Shown: positions 1 to 8,989 of the stretch, one piece after another
Layout of the letters: every line of letters begins with the position of its first letter
Position numbering within the stretch: position 1 is the stretch's first letter
From: Fasciola hepatica
Lineage: Eukaryota; Platyhelminthes; Trematoda; Plagiorchiida; Fasciolidae
Length of the DNA: 64,000 nt
Direction: 5' to 3'
Assembly: GCA_948099385.1 (NCBI GenBank)
Contig: CANUEZ040000129.1
Location: 1,550,001 to 1,614,000 of the forward strand
Notes under the pieces: model-generated
Told to the model about the DNA's origin: nothing
Database searches by the model: none
The model's input: the letters and a program-made list of their open reading frames with translations, nothing else
Program-made: the position numbers and the translations under genes

Positions 1-2
1 GG

Positions 3-347
3 GGTGAGGCTCGTAAAGTACGTACTTTTATCTCCATCCTGACTCAAATAAGAACAAAATCCACAGGATGTCCCGCGAGGTTTACTGTTAACGCCCAGGG
101 GCCCTGTTTGAGGGTCACTTCATTCTTTGCTCAACATAACCATCCATTGAACGAACAATCATACAAGTCGCATCCGCTAAATAAAAGGTTGACACCTGAA
201 GAAGCATCGGAAGCCAGGCACATTCTTCAGTTTTGCCCTGATGTCCATATGGTGAAAGAATTCGTCGAGGCACGTTTTGGAAAACATTTGAGCACAAACG
301 ACGTCTACAATATCACTCGAAAGAGGCGATATAACCGAAGTTCCTGA
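3..347 (+). pseudogene. Mutator-like (FAR1/MULE-type) transposase N-terminal zinc-binding fragment
   Basis: The frame is open from the window edge to a stop at 345-347. It has the layout of the FAR1/WRKY-GCM1-like DNA-binding region of MULE transposases: a 'GCPAR' cysteine motif at about residue 24, an 'HNHPL' histidine pair about 20 residues later, then a helical segment ending in a 'DVYN' motif like the 'DvhN' seen after this domain in such proteins. The catalytic transposase region does not follow in any frame, so this is a broken element or a single exon of a longer gene cut by the window edge. No start codon is visible. The family call rests on motif spacing only. Confidence 0.45.
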
Positions 348-828
348 AGTATTTTCCACAAAGTAAGCAACCCGATTCCCATTTTAGATTGCAAGATTGT
401 AGAGTTAACACATGAATACATTTATTCCAGGGCGGATGCTGGCAACACGAGAGTTCCTGAAGAGAGGTGTACATCAAATCCCATATTCAGACTCGCTGTG
501 ATCCCGTCTATTTTCCATGTCTTTATCAAAAGCTTTGAGAATCCATCTAGAGTTTAGTTGCGTTCCGCCCATGGTTGCCCTGCAGTTGGTTGTATCGCAT
601 TGCTATTTGTATAATAAATATTTCTTTGAGTATGTCGCTCGGCCTTTGCCCAATTAGCACACCCGTTCTTATCCCAGCCGAGCGCGGACCAAGGAAAAGA
701 GGACGACTTAAGATTTCGCGTATACACCTATTCCTATTCCTATTCATATTCTCACTCTTAAATAATTTGTCCTGAAGCACTACCCCTTGTAGCAAAATCG
801 CTCCGAAAACAATCAGTTTTCGATCGGT
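348..828. other. Unassigned spacer
   Basis: No credible gene was seen. The short frames lack domains and start context. Near 820-850 the DNA becomes rich in the motif CGATCGGTTTT, which belongs to the foldback repeat that follows. Confidence 0.4.
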
Positions 829-1603
829 TTTTACTGTTACGCCGATCGGTTTTCGGTCGGTTTATTAAGTAGCCATTTTACACAGATAAACATTAAATTC
901 ATCCGAAGGAATTTGACGACCGAGGTAATGTGCAGTGCTTGGTTGGCGTTTCACTTGAATGTATTGGTTCATTTTAACGAAATGTCCTTAAAACCCCGGT
1001 ATGGATCGCTCCATTTTATTCACTCGAAAAGTGGGGAATAAAGACGATTATTCGAAAAACCATAAATTAGGAGATAGAAAAGAGCATCGTGATACGCAAT
1101 TTGGGTTAGTGAATTAAATCAACGAAGCGTATCGCGTACTTAAAACGACTGACACAAACCGCTCGGGAACCGTCCAGAAAATCGGTCGCAAACCACTCGA
1201 AAACCAATTGGCGCAATAGTAAAAACCGATCCAAAACCGGCCGAAAATCGATCGGTTTCGGAACGGCTTTCGATCGGTTTTTTGCGAGTCGTTTGAAATA
1301 CGTGATATGCTTCGTTAATTTCTTTCAATAACGCAAACTATGTATCGTGGTGCTCATTTCTATCTCCTGATTTATGATTCCCCAATTAATTGTCTTTATT
1401 TTATCTATGTCGAGTGCATAAATAGAGCAACTTATACCGAGGTTTTGAGGACGTTTCGATGAAATAAAGCAATACATTGAAATAAAGCGCAAACCAAGCA
1501 GTACACATTACTTCGGTCATCAATTTCCTTCGTGTAAATTCAATGTTGATCCGTGTAAAATGGCTACTGGATAAACCGACTAACAACCGATGTTACGAAC
1601 GGG
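829..1603. repeat. Foldback element with ~290-bp inverted arms
   Basis: The segment 871-1164 reads as the diverged reverse complement of 1275-1568 (both begin on their outer edge with GTAGCCATTTTACAC). The arms extend outward through CGGTTTAT/GTCGGTTTAT to about 829 and 1603. The ~110-bp centre and outer edges repeat CGATCGGTTT. Read inward from either end, one frame of each arm ends in 'INEAYRVL' or 'INEAYHVF', which resembles helix IV of a DnaJ J-domain, but stops interrupt it. This could be a captured gene fragment inside a foldback transposon or an inverted duplicate of a pseudogene. Confidence 0.65.
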
Positions 1604-1635
1604 CTGGGTGCTACATAAGAACGGTTTGCTAACAT

Positions 1636-2226
1636 CCCAGTTAGCACAGATGTGCGCATTTTAGTCCCAAAATAGTCCCGCGAGGGACTGTTTTTTAGCT
1701 ATTAGTTTGAGAAGAGTTTTTTCATACCATTAGATTTGGACAGGTCTAAAACATGGAAAAATAATTTTACTTTATTGGAAAACACTATGGTTTCCCAGCC
1801 CGGTCAGCACAAAGAGGGAGCATTTAGTCCCAAAAAGTCCCTCAAGGGACTGTTTTAGAACTATTTTTATAATTTGGTATAAGTTGGAGAACTTCGCCCG
1901 TTGCTTCAAGTGCGGTTCATGATATAAAAGTACACCTTGACTTCTTTGTAAAATGCTACGTTTTATAGAGATGATGAGCACCAGAGAGTACTCGGGTCTT
2001 TTCAAGTAATTCTTGAGGGTGTTCAGAAATCATGTAATTTTCCCAAATGGAAATTGATGAAAGTTCATTAACTAGTACCTCAAGATGAAGTAATGTAGTA
2101 GAGCTTACCAAAATTCCAAAGCAAAGCACGTAGGCCGTTGCATTCTTGTTATGTTCAAAAATAGTCCCGAGAATGTCCCTGGGGTGTTTCAAACGGAACG
2201 AATTTGGGGCTACTTTGTTGACTGGG
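1636..2226 (+). mobile_element. MITE-like unit, left copy
   Basis: This ~591-bp unit starts CCCAGTTAGCACAG and ends TTTGTTGACTGGG, so its tips are inverted repeats of CCCAGT(C/T)A. Internally it repeats AGTCCC...GGGACT hairpins (near 1665, 1830 and 2165). It has no transposase. The same unit is found in the opposite orientation at 2613-3215. The strand given is arbitrary. A clean target-site duplication is not visible. It resembles a non-autonomous DNA transposon of unknown superfamily. Confidence 0.65.
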
Positions 2227-2612
2227 ATAGCTCGAAATAACGACTGAGATGGTCACAGTAGTGCAATCACAAACGAGGGTAAAGTTTGATGATGAGCAGG
2301 AAGAAGGGGCATCACGAAGTAGGGATAGAACGATTACCGGTGGAATTATTCAGGGGACAGCAGTAAGGTACTAAGGAGTATGAAGGGAACAGTGAAGCCG
2401 AGAAGTGCGCATGTTTCCGTGTTCCTAGTCCCGTGAACTGAGTTCTTCACACTCGTGACGCTCCATATTAGATCCCTGCGATGAATATAACAACGGAGTG
2501 TACAGGCGTGAAGATGAGTGGGCAGAGGGGTACCGGGTGCACGTACCTGCTGAGCGGCAACAACCGCGAAACTAGGCGTGTGCCCCCCGCGAGAACCTTG
2601 TCCACACATCCA
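2227..2612. other. Segment between the two inverted MITE units
   Basis: This 386-bp stretch separates the inverted units. Its first part, to about 2465, is unassigned. From about 2470 it carries the dispersed hammerhead-core-like repeat, starting with TTAGATCC and including the motif at 2531-2580. Confidence 0.5.
2531..2580 (+). repeat. Hammerhead-core-like motif, copy 1
   Basis: The segment reads TACCGG, a spacer, CTGCTGAG (2547-2554), a CGG/CCG hairpin with loop CAACAA, then CGAAAC (2567-2572). Hammerhead ribozymes need CUGAUGA, a stem II hairpin and GAAA. Here the stem and the GAAA are intact, but the A6 position of CUGAUGA is C, and the outer strand that would pair with TACCGG is degraded. 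It is probably inactive. The same unit recurs at 6588-6633 and 60834-60880. Confidence 0.5.
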
Positions 2613-3215
2613 CCCAGTCAGCAAAGTAGTTCCGAATTTGGTCCCAATTTAGTTCTGTTTGAAACACCCCAGGGACATTTTCGGGACTATTTTTGAACAT
2701 AACAAGAATGCAACGGCCTACGTGCTTTACTTTGGAATTTTGGTAAGCTCTACTACATTACTTCATCTTGAGGTACTAGTTAATGAACTTTCATCAATTT
2801 CCATTTGGGAAAATTACATGATTTCTGAACACCCTCAAGAATTACTTGAAAAGACCCGAGTACTCTCTGGTGCTCATCATCTCTATAAAACGTAGCATTT
2901 TACAAAGAAGTCAAGGTGTACTTTTATATCATGAACCGCACTTGAAGCAACGGGCGAAGTTCTCCAACTTATACCAAATTATAAAAATAGTTCTAAAACA
3001 GTCCCTTGAGGGACTTTTTGGGACTAAATGCTCCCTCTTTGTGCTGACCGGGCTGGGAAACCATAGTGTTTTCCAATAAAGTAAAATTATTTTTCCATGT
3101 TTTAGACCTGTCCAAATCTAATGGTATGAAAAAACTCTTCTCAAACTAATAGCTAAAAAACAGTCCCTCGCGGGACTATTTTGGGACTAAAATGCGCACA
3201 TCTGTGCTGACTGGG
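2613..3215 (-). mobile_element. MITE-like unit, right copy (inverted)
   Basis: This ~603-bp unit is the close reverse complement of 1636-2226; for example 2697-3160 mirrors 1700-2165 almost base for base. It starts CCCAGTCAGCAAAG and ends GTGCTGACTGGG. The near identity of the two copies over hundreds of bases points to recent duplication or gene conversion between arms. The outer tips of the pair are flanked by AACAT (1631-1635) and CACAT (3216-3220), a possible imperfect 5-bp target duplication for the composite. Confidence 0.65.
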
Positions 3216-3220
3216 CACAT

Positions 3221-3342
3221 ACTACTTGCTGTCAGTATGAGCGCTTGCACATGCGAATTCGCCACAAGGTTGCTGTGCCTGTGGTTGGATGTAAACAGGG
3301 GTGACGAGAGAGGTTCTGAGACCCACCACCCGACGGTGCAGT
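3221..3342 (-). pseudogene. Displaced pol fragment of the older CsRn1-like Gypsy element
   Basis: On the minus strand this 122-bp flank continues the protease reading frame that is cut at 4970. If the element at 3343-4969 and one CAGT are removed, the frame resumes without a shift. It therefore belongs to the element described at 4970-6559 and was separated from it by the insertion. Beyond 3220 the MITE unit takes over. Confidence 0.6.
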
Positions 3343-3632
3343 TGTAAGGTTGGTTAGACCTTACGCACGTTCGCTAGTCCTTCCCAACACGCTTGGACCA
3401 CCTGTTCGTTACAGTGGTACTCTGCAATATACCATCACGATCACCACGACATTGTTTTCCGCAACCCATGAGAAGGAGAACACTATAGGTAGGCAGAGAG
3501 TAGTTAGTGTATATTGGAGAAGCGTGCGTGTAGCGTGTACGGGCAACGTTCAAGTGGCCACCGCGCTTGGTGGCGCGAGTTCACATAAACACTGATGTGT
3601 TAAACAAATAATCAGGGTTGAATGCCACTACA
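3343..3632 (-). repeat. 3' LTR of the deleted CsRn1-like element
   Basis: This is one of the near-identical 290-bp repeats. On the plus strand it starts TGTAAGGTTGG and ends GCCACTACA. It lacks an adjacent primer site on its low side and is preceded on the minus strand by a purine-rich tract, which makes it the 3' LTR. Confidence 0.85.
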
Positions 3633-3647
3633 GGGGCCTCCTCCTAG
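3633..3647 (-). promoter_or_regulatory. Polypurine tract
   Basis: On the minus strand this reads CTAGGAGGAGGCCCC and abuts the LTR start TGTAGTGGC. It lies where plus-strand DNA synthesis is primed in Ty3/Gypsy elements. The C run at its end makes it imperfect. Confidence 0.5.
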
Positions 3648-3994
3648 AAGTCCGACGGAGTTGGGCTTCGATTGTGGACGTAGGCCAGTTGTGTTGACAC
3701 CCCATGAACTCCGCGTATGTCACTCCTTGCTTTCATGGCCTGACATGGGGTGGCTAATGGTGAGGGGTTAACATCTGCACCTTCGAATTTCATCCAACAA
3801 TGCGTCCACCTGTCGTCTCCAGCGCCACGCTGACCAATCGTCCTGTTGTCCGGTGGGTGGTTACCCTCTTGAACGTACCAGGAGTCAGCGAGGAAACAAA
3901 TGTAGTCAGTGTGACGGCATCCATCTGAAGAGAATGCAAAACGGAAGGAAAGTGCGCCTGGGGCGCCAGCAGATGTTCGACCAAGATAACACAA
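3644..3994 (-). pseudogene. Probable degenerate pol 3' end of the deleted element
   Basis: This 116-residue minus-strand frame lies between primer site and polypurine tract, next to the 3' LTR, where CsRn1-type elements encode the C-terminus of Pol. It has no recognisable catalytic motif. Its tail 'NRSPTPSDF' is followed by the polypurine tract. The assignment comes mainly from position. Confidence 0.35.
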
Positions 3995-4659
3995 AAACGA
4001 CGTTAGGTGCAGTCGTTGAAAAGTAGAAAAAACCTACTGACAGACTAAGTTTGTTTAGGCGTAATCACGGGCGGTGAGCGCTAGTAACGGCGTTAGGCGT
4101 AGTGAATCATTTAATGGAAGTCCCTTGATATCACGCTCGCCTTTTAGGCATGTGTCATTGTGTCTGAGTCGTTGTCAGACGGTGGCAGATGTAAGCGGTG
4201 TACGCGTGATGAAGCGTCGGTGACGAGATAGTGCCCCAGAGACTTATTGCATGTCCACAATAAACAGACAAAGTCTGAACGGCGAATCTCGCGAGATGAG
4301 TGTCGATCGAAAGCGAACTTTAGTGCGTACCAAAGGCTTGTGATCTGTGAACACCAGGAGCGAACGCCTCTAAGTGCACGTCGCAAACGATAGATGCCTA
4401 AGCAGACGAGCTATAGTTCCCCACCAGACGTGCTGTATCGGAATTAGGCAGACTGTAGGCAATTAAAAGAGAAAACTACCAGAAGCCGAGGTTTAGGTAG
4501 GATCCAGCGAATAAGGATAAAAGATGCTAATTGGACGAAGAAAAAACAATAGTACATGTACTAAAATCAAGAGAACCAATACCATTCTACGGAAAATCAA
4601 CATACCGAAAAAACAGGACGACCATAGGCGAACAAAAATAAAGCTGGCGTGACCTTGGC

Positions 4660-4677
4660 ATCACGTCGGGCTCACCA
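4660..4677 (-). other. Primer binding site, tRNA-Trp-like
   Basis: On the minus strand TGGTGAGCCCGACGTGAT lies two bases after the LTR end. The 3' end of eukaryotic tRNA-Trp is complementary to TGGTGACCCCGACGTGAT, so there is one mismatch. Use of tRNA-Trp is a known hallmark of the CsRn1 clade of Ty3/Gypsy elements. Confidence 0.75.
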
Positions 4678-4679
4678 AG

Positions 4680-4969
4680 TGTAAGGTTGGTTAGACCTTA
4701 CGTACGTTCGCTAGTCCTTCCCAACACGCTTGGACCACCTATTCGTTACAGTGGTACTCTGCAATATACCATCACGATCACCACGACATTGTTTCCCACA
4801 ACCCATGAGAAGGAGAACACTATAGGTAGGCAGAGAGTAGTTAGTGTATATTGGAGAAGCGTGCGTGTAGCGTGTACGGGCAACGTTCAAGTGGCCACCG
4901 CGCTTGGTGGCGCGAGTTCACATAAACACTGATGTGTTAAACAAATAATCAGGGTTGAATGCCACTACA
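4680..4969 (-). repeat. 5' LTR of the deleted CsRn1-like element
   Basis: This is the partner of 3343-3632, with about four substitutions between them (for example CGTACG versus CGCACG near the start). The primer site follows it on the minus strand. The low divergence argues for a fairly recent insertion. Confidence 0.85.
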
Positions 4970-5418
4970 CAGTGCATCGACCAATATGTCAAAGTGCTGA
5001 AGGAAGTCAGTGCATAGAAAGGGCGCTGGATGTCGGCGATGATGAAGATCCAACGAAAGTTACTCTTTGAACCTAAGTTTAAAATGAGCGAACGCTGACG
5101 GGACGTTGGAATGGCCGTGCCACTGGTAACGCGTAGTGTTTCAGACTGCAGTGTGCTGTTGTCGCTTTTCGGTCGGGGGATGACACTCACTTCAACACCG
5201 GTGTCTACAGGGAATGGAGTATTTGAAATGATGTCCTTTACGTTCAAAAGCGACTGTTGACATGGTACCCGGCTTCGTGGGTTGCAACTACGGGCCGGAA
5301 GGACTAGTTTCTCTGGTGCGCACGAGGAAAAGCACACCCCGGTTGGCATCGTCTGGCTCTCATCGGGACGATTGCGATACTGACCATGCCCCTTTTTGAC
5401 GGGCCGAAACCTTGCCAT
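4970..5418 (-). pseudogene. Gypsy aspartic protease region of the older CsRn1-like element (interrupted)
   Basis: This minus-strand frame contains the retropepsin signature 'VDTGVEVSVIP' (usual form DTGAxxSVIP, with the catalytic Asp in DTG) at about residues 71-81, then 'FRWIFIIADIQRP', which fits the flap and C-terminal part of the fold in CsRn1-type proteases. It would release Gag and Pol products. The frame ends at 4970 because the 3343-4969 element inserted here; the next part is at 3221-3342. A 'RCQPGCAFP'-like Gag zinc motif lies in another frame near 5320-5360, so a frameshift separates Gag from protease. Confidence 0.75.
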
Positions 5419-5578
5419 TGGTGAAGTACTATAGCGCCCTGTGAACGCGCGCGGTACCGCTCCTGTGACTTACTTCTACTCACTGTTAGGCGTTGCAGGC
5501 TCGAAGTAATCCTAGACGAAATTAAAGCGAAATCGTTGGATGTTGGTGAGGCAGGAATCGTGATGAACAAAGACCTGG

Positions 5579-5884
5579 TTACTCACGCGGTGCTGAGGTC
5601 GTACCGTGACATAATGTTATCGCTGCAGTTTTTTCTATCGAGCATCCACGCGTGGCACTTGGTAAGACCGGTGTTTTGTGCGGTAAAAGCTGAAGCCAAA
5701 GTTCCTTTAAAAGCGGGTCCTCACCTACTGTCAAACGCTGCATCTGGCGCAGCAGTTTAGAGGGCTTCTTACTTCCATGCTCAATGCTTTGGCGTGGTTG
5801 CATGCGTAGGATTCGTGCGGGCAATGATGGGAGGAGATTATTACGTCCCTGGTCACCTCCAGTGGAAGGCGGTCTGCTACCCAC
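5579..5884 (-). pseudogene. Gypsy Gag fragment
   Basis: This 101-residue minus-strand frame includes 'KPSKLLRQMQRL' followed by 'LLKELWLQLLP', the Gag capsid pattern of CsRn1-type elements (a PSxLLRxM block, then LxELFLxxLP). It would build the virus-like particle that carries element RNA. It lies between the primer site and the protease, as expected. Frameshifts separate it from the zinc-binding and protease parts. Confidence 0.65.
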
Positions 5885-6234
5885 CGGAAATGGCTGGCGT
5901 CACTGGTTATACGGTAGTTTTCGAACTCTAACTCGACCAGCGTGAATCAGAGTTGTAGATCAGCCGGTACGTGCAGCGCGATCACCCAGACGATGGGGTC
6001 TGAAAAAGTTCACTTCCTAGACATTGCCAAACGAAAACGGGGAAATAGGTCGGCGATAAACGTGACAATTCCAGAAGCTATGAAACCCACAAGCAATTAT
6101 GACAAACTGAAAATAATTGCATGATAAGATGAGACGATTTGAGAAACTGACCGAAAAAGAAATTATAAGACGCTCGAAAGCGTACGTAGACGGGACGTAG
6201 AACGGCAGATAATGAGAACTCGCGTGACCTGGGG

Positions 6235-6252
6235 ATTACGTCGGGCTTACCA
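6235..6252 (-). other. Primer binding site of the older element
   Basis: On the minus strand TGGTAAGCCCGACGTAAT lies two bases after LTR 6255-6559. It is the tRNA-Trp complement with decay (C-to-A and G-to-A type changes) and shares the GCCC variant with 4660-4677. Confidence 0.65.
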
Positions 6253-6254
6253 AT

Positions 6255-6559
6255 TGTAAGGTCGCTAAACCTCACCTCGCAGTTTCCTTATTAAACGTGT
6301 TCTTCGACCCTTCGTATTACGTGGACTATCTGCACACTACTTTAATGCTCGACACTACGAACACGTTAATCAGAACGGTATTCTCCACGACCCATGAGAA
6401 CGAGGAGGCGATCGAGAGAGAAAACGGCTAGTGTGTATTTGAGAGCGTGGGTGAGGAGCGCGCAAGAGCAACTGTCAAATGGCAACCGCGCTTGGCAGTC
6501 AGCATTCAGTTAAACAATAACGTATGTTTAACGAATGAACGAAGATGAATTTTGCTACA
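6255..6559 (-). repeat. 5' LTR of the older CsRn1-like element
   Basis: It starts TGTAAGGTCGCTAAACC and ends TTTTGCTACA on the plus strand. It shares several blocks with the 290-bp LTRs (for example near CCCATGAGAA, and GCGCTTGG) but is clearly diverged. Its neighbouring primer site confirms orientation. Confidence 0.65.
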
Positions 6560-6587
6560 CAGGCATGGAAATGAGTGGGTAGAAGAG

Positions 6588-6633
6588 TACCGGGTACGCA
6601 CACCTGATGAGCGGCAACAACCGCCAAACCGGT
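6588..6633 (+). repeat. Hammerhead-core-like motif, copy 2
   Basis: TACCGG (6588-6593), then CTGATGAG (6604-6611), the hairpin CGG-CAACAA-CCG (6612-6623), CCAAAC, and CCGGT, which pairs with ACCGG. The CUGAUGA core is perfect; the G of GAAA is changed to C. Surrounding homology with copies 1 and 3 starts at GAGTGGG upstream. Confidence 0.5.
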
Positions 6634-6639
6634 CGTGTG

Positions 6640-7359
6640 CTCACTCTGCTTGCTATGGTCGTGTTAGTCGAGGAGATCAACGAGGAGAAGGTCGTTCAGT
6701 GTCAACCATGTGTATTCACACGAAGGTCTGTGTACAGATACCGCACGCTGGCTGGTGTCGAGGACGTGTGTGGTAAGTACTGCTCGCAGTTGCCACATGC
6801 GCGAAAAGTGCAGTCAAACAAGTGGTAGACGAGGATTATCGGCCGATCGCTACAGAGACCCCGTCCTGGAAGACCACCCCGCAAGAAGGGCTTTGACTAA
6901 AGGGCCTGCCGCGAGTGAGAAACGACAGACAATAACGCAAACGAAGTACATAAATGTTTGCCGTTCCGTGGAGCTGATTCTGAGCGTGGGTTCGAACCGC
7001 AACACCAAAGTCCGTAGACCTCCGGCGCTATCTGCTGTTGAGGATATCCGATCATCTGGCGGAGAGAGGCATGATGACAGATGAGACGTAGGAGGCTTCT
7101 CCGGAGTAGAGAGTCGATTTTTGTTAAATAAGGTTGTTTGATTGAAACCACTGTTTGCGTTAAAAATAAGTTGGCATTATGGGCACCCCAAGCAGGAGAG
7201 TAAAAAATCGGTCGTCGGCGAACAAAAACAGTGCGAGAAGTGTACGTTATTGTAGTTACGTGAAATCAACCGCTAAGAGAAACACGAAAGAGAATGTTTG
7301 GTTATTCACCAAATACTCCCACTTCATTATATGTAATGTATGGTCACATCCGGCGAGGT
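6640..7359. other. Unassigned region
   Basis: The short frames have no recognisable domain. The piece near 6990 contains GGTTCGAACC, which resembles a tRNA B-box, but no tRNA fold or A-box partner could be made around it. Confidence 0.4.
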
Positions 7360-8074
7360 GTGGTGATTGTCACTCGAAGCAAGACGCTATGGAGAGCCGT
7401 CGTAGACGGTTATCCAACCCGAAAACCCCCGGAGGTTGAACGCAGAAGCTAGGGTTTTCCAGTGCTTACGGCGATGATGTCAGTAAAGCTTCCTCTTCGC
7501 TTACCCCAGTAAATGAACTAGTACAGGTCAAGCTGGGTAAAGGGGTGTCATGGTCGATCATTCCGGTAATGTATGCATCGCGCGTATGGGTACCTAGTGC
7601 GAACGCAGTGGACCATGTGTGCGAGAACTTACCGGAGGGCAAACGGGTTCGTGTCGTTGTCGAACGTGTATTTGGATAGCGGTGCGGCTTTTCTCTTAGA
7701 CTACGGTCTTTTAATACAGTATGTGCGAAACGGACGGATTTCTTCATCACCCGACCGAGACTGGAAGCCAGAGAGGGCGGCTCTGGATCGAGGGTTGTGT
7801 CTGGACGGTTCGATGCTTCAGTCACCGGCTCCCATGTGGTTGGCGTGTCAATCGCCGATGCTGTGAGTGCTAGTCCAGAAAAGTTCGTGGGAATGGAATT
7901 AGAAGGAATGGATTCCACCAGAAAAGCCTGTTTAACTCGGTCTATAGTAACCGTGTCCTTTCTGCCGTTGTGATCGATGACGACTGTTTTGTCTAGGCGG
8001 CGTAGGACGTTGTGGGGGCCGGAGTAGGCAGGTTCTAGAGTAGCGCATGCTTCTTTCTTGAGGAAGACGTGCAT
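7360..8074 (-). pseudogene. Gypsy Pol C-terminus (integrase GPY/F domain and tail)
   Basis: A 202-residue minus-strand frame (8074-7466) begins just before a GPY/F-type module: 'HVFLKKEACATLEPAYSGPHNVL' in outline, then 'DKTVVIDHNGRKDTVTIDRVKQA'. This module at the end of integrase helps bind and insert element DNA. A Pro/Ser/Thr-rich tail of about 130 residues follows, then ~100 bp of trailer matching the trailer near 54184-54290. The integrase core is absent upstream, so it is a 5'-truncated fragment. It is a second Gypsy family or a separate copy, because the hammerhead-like repeat lies between it and the LTR at 6255. Confidence 0.7.
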
Positions 8075-8089
8075 ATAATCTTGGAGGTG

Positions 8090-8989
8090 TAAATGTAAAT
8101 CAGTGTAACTGCACCTTGACGTGGTGTAATGGCTTGTGTGCTTCCATGACCCAAAGGGCTATGCACGATGGCTTCCTTAAGCCGGAGATGCCATCACGCC
8201 TGGCGGGTCAATGGGTAGGGGCCAGACGAAGTCCACTCTCTCTGAATCAGTTGATGGGAAACATCTGGTTCTAACCACCATGCCTTGGGGAGGAAACTCC
8301 CGAGAATAAACACGGAGAGAAACAGTTTACTGGTCTCAAAACCTCCATTAGATGAACGGAAGAGTGAAGTACCTAGGGTTTCTCTCGACATTGGAAGAAG
8401 TCATCGTACTTCACTGGGCAGCTATCGCCCGTCTAGGCTGGGTAGCCCCCAGCCCGAAGGATGCTGCCTCATCCACGTTCTGCTTGCTCCATTGGGTGCA
8501 TGGGGCTGAGGATGTAATCAGAAAAGCAGATCGATAACAAAGCGCCAGCAGAGACAAGATAGATGGTGTTTAACAGTCAGGTCTCATGTGACAGATCAGA
8601 TGAGGTTCCTTTACAGGTTCTCTGGTCACGTTCTCGTGTTGGGTTAACACCCCACCGCCTTGTGGGTCAGATATTTGAGTCAAAGGCATCGGTTAGGGTT
8701 CCCAAAGAAAAACCACTTCTGTTGTGTGGGAAGCCATGATGTACGATTTGCTTAGAAACCTCCAGCATCCTTTCTGTAGAGGGCATTACCAATCCCCCCC
8801 CCCTCCCCCCTTCAGTTTAAGATCGATGCGAAGCGCCACGGGCACATGCGGCTCTGAAGAAAGCAACAGTTTAGGAGTCGGGCATAAATCGAGCGCACTT
8901 CTCAAGCCTATATGTTTATTTCTCCTGGCTGTCTTCAACTTCTGCAAACTGTCAGATACGGCAATAAACGACAAATAACAGATAAGATC
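8090..8989. other. Unassigned, partly RTE 5' leader-like
   Basis: No gene is supported. The segment ~8620-8790 (GTGGGTCAG...CAAAGGC...AGAAAAACC) resembles 13490-13640, which precedes the RTE endonuclease there, so it may be RTE 5' leader. A C-rich run lies near 8796-8810. Confidence 0.35.

Larger units (their letters stand above)
3343..4969 (-). mobile_element. Internally deleted CsRn1-like Ty3/Gypsy element with both LTRs
   Basis: Two direct 290-bp repeats (3343-3632 and 4680-4969) differ at only about four positions and have TGT...ACA ends. The bases CAGT lie directly outside both ends (3339-3342 and 4970-4973), a 4-bp target duplication. On the minus strand the order is 5' LTR (4969-4680), a tRNA-Trp-like primer site (4677-4660), ~1 kb of internal DNA, a purine-rich tract (3647-3633), then the 3' LTR. 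Complete CsRn1 elements are several kilobases long, so gag and most of pol are missing. It sits inside the protease region of an older relative. Confidence 0.85.
4970..6559 (-). mobile_element. Older CsRn1-like Ty3/Gypsy element, 5' part
   Basis: In minus-strand order this holds a diverged LTR (6559-6255), a primer site (6252-6235), gag (~5900-5300) and protease (5418-4970), then the insertion point of a younger relative. Reverse transcriptase, RNase H and integrase are not found downstream. The element is decayed, with stops and frameshifts. On its high side the LTR abuts the hammerhead-core-like repeat copy 2, so it seems to have inserted into that repeat. Confidence 0.7.

Noticed and set aside
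3350..3595. 81-residue frame repeated at 4687-4932
   Set aside because: It lies in the paired CsRn1-like LTRs and has no coding evidence.
6985..7000. tRNA B-box-like GGTTCGAACC
   Set aside because: No cloverleaf, A-box at the right distance, or acceptor stem can be drawn around it.
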